A DNA stretch of 64,000 nucleotides from Candidatus Saccharibacteria bacterium oral taxon 488 (GTDB lineage Bacteria > Patescibacteriota > Saccharimonadia > Saccharimonadales > Saccharimonadaceae), in the NCBI GenBank assembly GCA_013099015.1, contig CP039998.1:682001-746000 (forward strand), in the 5' to 3' direction. This document shows positions 58,408 to 64,000 of this stretch, in pieces (position 1 is the first letter of the stretch; every line of letters begins with the position of its first letter). Both the position numbers and the translations under genes were made by a program. The notes under the pieces are model-generated. The model made no database searches, was not told where the DNA came from, and worked only from the letters and a program-made list of their open reading frames with translations.

Positions 58408-59286
58408 TTATCTATGTACCATGTCCATCGCCCGAATATGCGGCGGACGATGCGTTAGCTGAGGGCGACGAGACGGCACAGCGATGTGAGCACGGGAATG
58501 AGCGGTGGCTTGCGGGTGAGTCAGCTCCTTTGGCTGTGGCGGTAATTTTGGCTGGGTTAGCAGTTGGTGCGGCTGGGATAGTGGGCGCTTGACGGTCGAT
58601 TGCGCGCCAGTGCGTGGTGCGTCAGCACGAGGTGCGGCCGCTGCAGGATTGAGCGGGCGAGTCGGGCTCGGAGTCTGAGATGAAAGCGGCGGCTTCGTCA
58701 GCGGCGGGTGCGGCGGATGTGACGAGAGCGGTTTGACCGGCTGAGCTTTAACGGAAGAAAGTTTATTGAGCGGACGCTTGGCCGGAGCTGGCACCGAAGT
58801 AGTGGGCTTGATCAGTGAAGCGCGTGACGGTGAGAGGGCGTGCTTCGGCGGCTGAGGCTTGACGGACGGCTTGGTAAATGATGCACTTCGCGAGCGCTGG
58901 ACGCCACGCGGCGGCATAATGTCATGAAAGACTGCTGGTTTTTTAGGGTGAGGTTTAGCCGGTGGATTGAGAGCGGGAGTCTTTTGAGGAGCGGCAGAAC
59001 GCGAGCGAGGTAACTGAGTAGCGGGTTGCGGCGACACGACGCGAGATGCAGCCGAAGGACGAGCCGGCTGCGCGGCTACAGTTTGCCGTTGAATACTATG
59101 ACGCCGAGCCGGAGCGGAGTGAGGAGAACGTGGCGCGGGTGATGTGGGAGATGCGGCGGGTACTGAAGTAGCCACCGGGCGCTGACGCGACACTGATGCT
59201 TCCGCGTCAACATCTGACACCTCGCCCTTACGACGGTTGCCGAGCCGAGCTTTTTTGAATAGCTTCATCAACTTCATCAGCGCCAC
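58408..59286 (-). CDS. Long basic, disordered Pro/Ser-rich protein
   Basis: The 292-residue product is low complexity: rich in Pro, Ser, Lys, Arg and Ala, strongly basic, no membrane helix. Only the N-terminal helix (LMKLMKLFKKARLGNRRKG) and a short segment VFHDIMPPRGVQRSRS look constrained. The start may be GTG 59286 or ATG 59277, after AAAGGATGGGG. It could bind nucleic acid or membranes; no function is assigned. Confidence 0.55.
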   Translation of the reverse strand: MALMKLMKLFKKARLGNRRKGEVSDVDAEASVSRQRPVATSVPAASPTSPAPRSPHSAPARRHSIQRQTVAAQPARPSAASRVVSPQPATQLPRSRSAAPQKTPALNPPAKPHPKKPAVFHDIMPPRGVQRSRSASFTKPSVKPQPPKHALSPSRASLIKPTTSVPAPAKRPLNKLSSVKAQPVKPLSSHPPHPPLTKPPLSSQTPSPTRPLNPAAAAPRADAPRTGAQSTVKRPLSQPHQLLTQPKLPPQPKELTHPQATAHSRAHIAVPSRRPQLTHRPPHIRAMDMVHR

Positions 59287-59420
59287 CCCATCCTTTGGGA
59301 GATGTCGATACCGAAAATGATTACGGTCAGCTGGTCGATATGACTCTCCTTCCTCTGATTGATTCTGTCACCATTATACTGGTTATGCTCGGTGATTTCA
59401 AGCAGCGCGCCGCCGAGCTG

Positions 59421-59888
59421 CTAGAGCAACTCGTCCAGTACTGATTGCCAATCAGGAAACTGCGGAGTACCGAAATGAATGTGCCAGCCAACAAACTCAG
59501 CAGCACCCCTGGCCGTCCGATCATCGATCAAGATATCACCGCGGCTCAGCTGTTTGACCGACGAAAAAATAACTTTACGAAAGAAAATATTCTCCGGCCC
59601 ATCGCCGCCAAAATACTGTTTCACCCACGCCAGCTTATCGCCTAGCGCCGTCGGATTTTCCCATGGCGATGACGACAGGATGTATAAATCATACTTTTCT
59701 TTCAAAGCGTCTACCGCCTCAAGAGCACCTGGCATCGGATCCATCAATGCAAAAACACCCGGAATATTGTCATACTCACCCGCAAACTTCTCAAGCATCT
59801 CAGGCGGAACCTTCGTCAAGGCCGACGTAAAGTCCACCAGCACGCCGTCCATATCAAGATAGATAATTGGTTTCTTATTTTCGTTCAT
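59421..59888 (-). CDS. 5'(3')-deoxyribonucleotidase-like HAD enzyme
   Basis: I choose ATG 59888 behind GAGG. The 155-residue product has HAD motif I as YLDMDGVLVDF, motif II as LSSSPW, and the closing LIDDRTARG, as in the NT5C family, which removes phosphate from deoxynucleoside monophosphates. It overlaps the end of the ParB-like gene, so the two are co-translated. Confidence 0.85.
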   Translation of the reverse strand: MNENKKPIIYLDMDGVLVDFTSALTKVPPEMLEKFAGEYDNIPGVFALMDPMPGALEAVDALKEKYDLYILSSSPWENPTALGDKLAWVKQYFGGDGPENIFFRKVIFSSVKQLSRGDILIDDRTARGAAEFVGWHIHFGTPQFPDWQSVLDELL

Positions 59889-60477
59889 CTTTACCTCTGC
59901 CAGTGAAAGATGAAAAATCACGATATGCTACATTTTTCTTCTTCGGTGCATAGCCTTTTCTGCGATGAACAAAACCATTCTGGCGAGCACGCTTTAAAGC
60001 TTCAAGTGTTGGAAACATGACCACTTCGCTCCATTCGTTTGGCAATTGACGCTGTAGAACGGCAAATTTAGGATTAATGTCTCTCACTACTACAGCCAAG
60101 ATGGTCTTCATGCCTAAACAGCTCGCCAATGTTGTCCGATGCATCCCATCAACAAGCAGTAGGCCCTCATGCTCATATTCTTCAACGATAGGCGGAAGCA
60201 TCACTCCAGCCCCTTTTTTCTCATCTATGATGATTCCCCCTTTCTCCATCCGCAGTGTGTCTTCACCGGCTTCAAGAGTTGCTCTACGCAACCACCATTG
60301 ATTCTCTACCCCCGATCCGATTGCATAATATTGGGTTGGTCTGAGACCACTAATTTTAACTTCCTCAACTGAAATATTGCTATCAGCATAAGGGCGCTCA
60401 TTCTTATTAGCCAACGTTGAGGCCTGATACAGGTTATCAATTAGCCATTCTTGCGGCTTAAATCCTTTTACTCTCAC
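59875..60477 (-). CDS. ParB-like domain protein
   Basis: GTG 60477 overlaps the lepA-like stop. The 200-residue product contains PPIVEEYEHEGLLLVDGMHRTTLASCLG (around residues 95-122), matching the ParB/sulfiredoxin fold with D-G-x-H-R. Members bind or cut DNA, or act on nucleotides. The C-terminal 35 residues are basic. Pairing with a nucleotidase hints at nucleotide metabolism or defence; the role is unknown. Confidence 0.65.
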   Translation of the reverse strand: MRVKGFKPQEWLIDNLYQASTLANKNERPYADSNISVEEVKISGLRPTQYYAIGSGVENQWWLRRATLEAGEDTLRMEKGGIIIDEKKGAGVMLPPIVEEYEHEGLLLVDGMHRTTLASCLGMKTILAVVVRDINPKFAVLQRQLPNEWSEVVMFPTLEALKRARQNGFVHRRKGYAPKKKNVAYRDFSSFTGRGKDERK

Positions 60478-61436
60478 TAATCTCTCCTCAACATTATTGT
60501 AAACGCTTCTGACGGAATGTCAACCTTGCCGAAGCGTTTCATACGTTTTTTGCCGCGGGCTTGTTTGGCGAGGAGCTTCTTCTTACGACTGACGTCGCCG
60601 CCGTAGAGATAGCCGGTGACGTCTTTGCGGTAGGCGCCGATGTTTTCGCGAGCGATGAATTTGCCGCCAATCGCCGCCTGCAATGCCACTTCAAAGCTCT
60701 GGCGTGGCACCACCTCTTTGAGCTTTTTGACGATCTCCCGGCCCAAGCCTGGCGCCTCCGAGCGGTGGCACATCACACTGAGTGCATCGACCATTTCGCC
60801 CGCCACATAGAAATCAACGCGCACCAAATCCTCCGGCTGATAGCCCGCTAGCTCATAGTTAAACGAGCCGTAGCCACTGGTCACCGACTTCAATTGATCA
60901 TAAAAATCCGTCAGCAGATTTGCCAGCGGTGCCGTAAAGGAAATCAGCGCCCGCTCATCGATGTAGCTGAGGTTTTTCTGCCGACCACGCTTGGTGACAA
61001 TCAGCTGAATCACTGCACCGATGTAGTCCTGCGGTACCACAATTTCGCCATCAATCCACGGCTCACGAACCTCGGTGATTTGTGCTGGATCGGGCAATTC
61101 GCTGGCTGACTTGATATCCAGCTCCTCGCCGTTAGTTAAACTGACCTGATAATCCGTGCTCGGATTGGTGACGATGAGGTCCAGATTATACTCACGTTCC
61201 AGCCGCTCACGAATGATGTCCATGTGTAATAAACCTAGGAAACCAATCCGCACACCATAGCCCAGCACTGGCGAATTCTCCGGCTCAAACTGCAGCGCCG
61301 AATCGCTCAGACTCAGCTTTTCAATAGCCTCTTTCAGGTCATTATAATCTTCGTTAGACACCGGAAAAAAGCCCGCGTAGACGAAGGGTTTAACTTCTTT
61401 GTAGCCGGGGAGGGGCTGGACGGTAATATGAGACAT
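60477..61436 (-). CDS. lepA: LepA (EF4) lacking the GTPase domain
   Basis: The 319-residue product covers only LepA domains after the G domain: it opens with ITVQPLPGYKEVKPFVYAGF, then FEPENSPVLGYGVRIGFLGLLHMDIIRERLEREY, and ends in the LepA-specific GGDVSRKKKLLAKQARGKKRMK. Full LepA is about 600 residues; the N-terminal half with the GTP-binding motifs is missing. A TATAAT 11 bases before the ATG suggests it is expressed. It may be a truncated remnant, half of a split gene, or a ribosome binder without GTPase. Confidence 0.85.
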   Translation of the reverse strand: MSHITVQPLPGYKEVKPFVYAGFFPVSNEDYNDLKEAIEKLSLSDSALQFEPENSPVLGYGVRIGFLGLLHMDIIRERLEREYNLDLIVTNPSTDYQVSLTNGEELDIKSASELPDPAQITEVREPWIDGEIVVPQDYIGAVIQLIVTKRGRQKNLSYIDERALISFTAPLANLLTDFYDQLKSVTSGYGSFNYELAGYQPEDLVRVDFYVAGEMVDALSVMCHRSEAPGLGREIVKKLKEVVPRQSFEVALQAAIGGKFIARENIGAYRKDVTGYLYGGDVSRKKKLLAKQARGKKRMKRFGKVDIPSEAFTIMLRRD

Positions 61437-61447
61437 TTACTTGGATT

Positions 61448-61453
61448 ATTATA
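61448..61453 (-). promoter_or_regulatory. -10 box of the truncated lepA
   Basis: TATAAT on the reverse strand, 11 bases before ATG 61436, in the 27-bp gap after the unknown gene at 61464. Confidence 0.5.
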
Positions 61454-61463
61454 CCATCAATTG

Positions 61464-61973
61464 CTAGATGATATAATGCCGCCGCTCGCTTACTTCTGAT
61501 GCAAGTGAACTGAGACCAAAATAATCTTGAATAAACTCTTGGGAATACTCATCTAAGTCGGTCAGTCGACCATACAATTTAACACCACGACACTCACCCT
61601 TATCTGATGGTACTGTGTAAGCATTTGGTCGCGCATATGCAACGACTAGTGCTGGGTGGGGTGTTTTACTGGTAAACCGTTCGCCGATAGTCTGCTGAAT
61701 GGCGGAACAATCTTCTGGTTGAGTCTGCAAAGGGCTTGCACCAGCAGCAATGTCACGTGCTACATTGTACGCATATAAATGAAAATCTGCGAAATGGACG
61801 CCATCAGCACCAAACTGAAAGGTGCGATTACCCCGTGAAAGCTCCAGCGCCAATCGTGCCAAACTCAAGCCACGCCAATACTTATAACCCTCTCTCTCTG
61901 AATCTGGGACTACATCATAGACAACAGACTCTCCTATATCATTTCTCAAGCGATTAAAATTCAGTTGACTCAT
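61464..61973 (-). CDS. Hypothetical protein between two lepA fragments
   Basis: The 169-residue soluble product has no recognised family. It contains GYKYWRGLSLARLALELSRG and HPALVVAYARPNAYTVPSDK and looks globular. TAAAAT lies 7 bases before the ATG. It sits exactly between the truncated lepA and a decayed lepA fragment, so it may have arrived with the rearrangement that broke lepA. Confidence 0.55.
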   Translation of the reverse strand: MSQLNFNRLRNDIGESVVYDVVPDSEREGYKYWRGLSLARLALELSRGNRTFQFGADGVHFADFHLYAYNVARDIAAGASPLQTQPEDCSAIQQTIGERFTSKTPHPALVVAYARPNAYTVPSDKGECRGVKLYGRLTDLDEYSQEFIQDYFGLSSLASEVSERRHYII

Positions 61974-61998
61974 GGTCTTAATTTTATCATAATATTAT

Positions 61999-62127
61999 TT
62001 ATTTGTCAATCATAACTATTGGTGGTTCAGTGATCGATTTGATATTACGTGCTTCGCCATTTGTTAAACTCACTGAGCAACTAGTGCTGGTAGTACTGGG
62101 CTGGACAGTGATTGATTCGGATATAAC
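61999..62127 (-). pseudogene. Decayed second lepA fragment
   Basis: In the reverse-strand frame this stretch reads ESITVQP and then, after a deletion, STSCSVSLTNGEARNIKSI. The truncated LepA downstream has SHITVQP at its start and STDYQVSLTNGEELDIKSA at about residue 93. The match in order and in DNA shows a small, internally deleted lepA copy without a start codon, ended by a stop at 61999-62001. Confidence 0.65.
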
Positions 62128-62139
62128 TCAGTAATCTTA

Positions 62140-62736
62140 TCATTGAGCGCCCTGGCGAATTTTCTCAAGCATTGCACCAATCTTCGCCTGTTGCTCGGGG
62201 CTGTAGAAATAGCCTAACGCTTTACTCATACCACCGCCTTTCCCCTTAGCACGGTATCGTGACGGCTGTCCAAAATTGGGGTCGTTCCTTATTAAACTAT
62301 CAACTACCCTATCAAATCGAGGGGCGCTACAATGTAACTCACGCATGATCTCTTTTTTTACTCGATACCCTTCAGGAGCCGACTTCGTATAGCCTTCACT
62401 TCTGAGATACTTACCTATCTTATCAACTTGCTCCGGTGACAAGCCTTCACGAATTCTCACCTGACCACTTTCAGCGACAAATCTATAGATTTCACGCTGT
62501 AGGTTCAGTGAATCTATGGCATCTCTCACCAATTTCAAACTCACCCCAAGGCGCTTTGTTGCCGTACTTATCATGACATATCCCTCTGGTGATGGAGGCG
62601 CAAATAACCCATTCTCCTGTGCTTTTCTCATAATCATTGCCTGCTGCTCCGGACTATAGAACTCGTAGACTCGAAAGTAACCATCAGATAGCGCACTGAC
62701 TTCTTTAAGCTCTACTACTATCTTCGCCATGGTCAT
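62140..62736 (-). CDS. Helical-repeat protein, possibly DNA-binding
   Basis: The 198-residue product repeats two kinds of unit: SPEQQAMIMRKAQENG / SPEQVDKIGKYLRSEGY / SPEQQAKIGAMLEKIRQ, and SPEGYVMISTATKRLGVSLKL / APEGYRVKKEIMRELHCSAPR, each followed by a helix ending in DSL. The second unit looks like a helix-turn-helix. Start at ATG 62736 or at the second Met, 62730. No family is named. Confidence 0.6.
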   Translation of the reverse strand: MTMAKIVVELKEVSALSDGYFRVYEFYSPEQQAMIMRKAQENGLFAPPSPEGYVMISTATKRLGVSLKLVRDAIDSLNLQREIYRFVAESGQVRIREGLSPEQVDKIGKYLRSEGYTKSAPEGYRVKKEIMRELHCSAPRFDRVVDSLIRNDPNFGQPSRYRAKGKGGGMSKALGYFYSPEQQAKIGAMLEKIRQGAQ

Positions 62737-62739
62737 ATC

Positions 62740-63071
62740 TCACACATGTAGCTTCTTAGCAAGGTCGGGAAAGCCAAGGATCATACGCTTAGTAGTGGCA
62801 CATGCGCTTATATCATATCCCCAATTGGTGAACGGAAGTAGAGCGTCCAAAACGTCACGTCTGGAGGCCCAATCTGTACCCAAACACATTTTAACGCCGC
62901 CGTATACCGGTTCATCTTTGTCCTGGCTATCTTACACTGGCCCCGTGACCTGTATATTCTGCTATAGTTTACTGGATTTGTGTGTGTCGTACTTGGCTTC
63001 ACCATTGTCATTCCAAAAGACAGCACGGCAGCCCTCACGATACCTACCATAAATAATCCTGCCTTTTTCAT
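62740..63071 (-). pseudogene. Broken gene for a small secreted protein
   Basis: From ATG 63071, behind AGAAGG, a signal-peptide-like start (MKKAGLFMVGIVRAAVLSF) runs in one frame. Downstream, another frame gives a natural sequence (DEPVYGGVKMCLGTDWASRR, then DVLDALLPFTNWGYDIS, then MILGFPDLAKKLHV) and stops at 62740. A frameshift and a stop codon (TAA within the join region) separate them. This is best read as an inactivated secreted-protein gene of roughly 105 codons. Confidence 0.55.
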
Positions 63072-63221
63072 ATACCTTCTTTCTAATATTATACGACAGC
63101 ACCGACTACACAAAACATAAGCTATTATTGTCAAGCAAGGCTTGGTTGGCCGCAAGCTTTAAAACTCTCTTTTCAGCGATCAGGCCACGCCATAGCTTAC
63201 ATTGGTTCACTGACAAATTAC

Positions 63222-64000
63222 TTATGAAAGCGCCAGCTCGCCAATACGCTTCCAAAACTGACGCAGAGCCTTGACGTCTACGCCTTCAACATCGTGGCTT
63301 GAAAGCACATCATGCCACGTACTCATCACAGCTCCATCATCTAGTAGACGGTACTTACTGAGCACCAAACCATGCGGCAGCCATGCCATGCTTATGACAT
63401 CATCGTCGGCACATGGATTTTCCAATATATCACGAGAGCAATCATATGTATCAACAATATTTCCTGGATCAATTGCTCCATAGTGCTTCCACTCTCCATA
63501 GCACAAATCAAAACCTAGTGGCAGAAGAGCCATTTCCACGCCCTCTTCCACCTCATCTCTAGATGTCCGCATCTTCTCTACAAATAAATCCAGCGCTTGA
63601 CGAGCAAGGATATCGAGCCAATCCGCCCCAAACATCATCGAGTCGAAATACGCGTCAATTTTTCTACAATCTTCTTTACTAAGGTTATTCGGGTCGGTTT
63701 TGGCAGTATGCACCGTATCGTTTAAGTCATGAGGCGTGACGAGCATGGTGTCTATTATTTTTAGCTGTGGATCTATAGATAACATTTTTGCGCCATAGTG
63801 ATAGGCATTTCTCAGATAAAGGCTCGAAAATACGAACTGGTCAAGACCAAAATGGCGATCAAGCCCGTATGTATTAGTTCTACAGCCTGATAACCGACTA
63901 CTTGGCAGTATCCCCCTCTCCATGAACCGCCCAGGGAAATCACCTGAGTCAGTATAGTGAAAAAGTGGCAATTGCTCAAGACATGCTCGTATCTCCTGAA
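63222..64000 (-). CDS. Hypothetical protein, cut by the window edge
   Basis: The frame is open to the right edge, so the true start is probably outside the window; TTG 63971 is the first possible internal start. The visible part begins LPLFHYTDSGDFPGRFMERG, and the pattern of HYT ... GILPS ... VFSSLY recalls the start of DarT-like or other ADP-ribosyltransferase-fold proteins. The rest is acidic and not recognised. That similarity is weak and not enough to call a toxin. Confidence 0.5.
   Translation of the reverse strand, partial: QEIRACLEQLPLFHYTDSGDFPGRFMERGILPSSRLSGCRTNTYGLDRHFGLDQFVFSSLYLRNAYHYGAKMLSIDPQLKIIDTMLVTPHDLNDTVHTAKTDPNNLSKEDCRKIDAYFDSMMFGADWLDILARQALDLFVEKMRTSRDEVEEGVEMALLPLGFDLCYGEWKHYGAIDPGNIVDTYDCSRDILENPCADDDVISMAWLPHGLVLSKYRLLDDGAVMSTWHDVLSSHDVEGVDVKALRQFWKRIGELALS

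Noticed and set aside
1-64000. CRISPR arrays or cas genes
   Set aside because: No regularly spaced direct repeats and no Cas-like motifs were found.
8827-64000. UGA recoded as an amino acid, as in some related phyla
   Set aside because: Many genes end naturally at TGA, often as ATGA overlaps with the next start, so UGA is a stop.

Overview
The window looks like a chromosome segment of a Candidatus Saccharibacteria (TM7 / Patescibacteria) bacterium carrying one foreign island. Supporting this are a compact, reduced gene set (rny, tsaB-tsaE, a pilB-C-M-N-O type IV pilus operon, ruvABC interleaved with a PBP1A-like enzyme, comEC without its usual C-terminal domain), UGA used as a normal stop, many tiny overlaps, and a striking promoter habit: -10 boxes sit 6-9 bases before the start codon, implying leaderless mRNAs. 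The taxon is an inference from gene content, not from a marker search.

Region 1 (about 214-8745) is GC-rich and actinobacterial in style: overlapping small genes, a MT-A70 adenine methyltransferase, a VirD4/TraG-like coupling ATPase, a replication-relaxation family protein and a large serine recombinase whose reading frame runs into the antisense of a tRNA-Pro gene at the right junction. Saccharibacteria live on actinobacteria, so this may be a mobilizable element acquired from the host, or an assembly chimera through the tRNA.

Region 2 (8.8-32.3 kb) holds a CPBP protease, a NAD-salvage unit (NrtR-like regulator, pncA, pncB), gpmA, Nudix genes, rny, the tsaB/tsaE pair, the pilus assembly operon, a CYTH-uridine kinase fusion, trmB and mscS fired from overlapping divergent promoters, envelope proteins, a MutY without an iron-sulfur cluster, a VIT1/CCC1 transporter and a GH5 glucanase-like enzyme. 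Region 3 (32.3-46.2 kb) has aspS, ruvB, a GmrSD-like defence gene inserted among the ruv genes, ruvA, PBP1A, ruvC, a frameshifted surface protein with lamin-tail domains and Cys-rich repeats, yebC, comEC and tRNA-Lys.

Region 4 (46.3-50.9 kb) includes a translationally coupled four-gene set: two ATP-grasp ligases, a Mur-ligase-like enzyme and a retropepsin-like protease of the RimK-associated type. It is the best candidate here for an undescribed peptide or amino-acid tagging pathway. Region 5 (50.9-58.4 kb) is the heat-shock regulon: dnaJ, dnaK and hrcA-small membrane protein-grpE. All three promoters carry CIRCE operators laid over the -35 box, and the 49-residue gene between hrcA and grpE is easily missed. 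LssY_C-domain and gmk genes follow.

Region 6 (58.4-64.0 kb) is less orderly: a basic disordered protein, a 5'-nucleotidase, a ParB-like protein, a LepA lacking its GTPase half but with its own promoter, a decayed second lepA fragment, helix-repeat and unknown proteins, a broken secreted-protein gene and a gene cut by the window edge.
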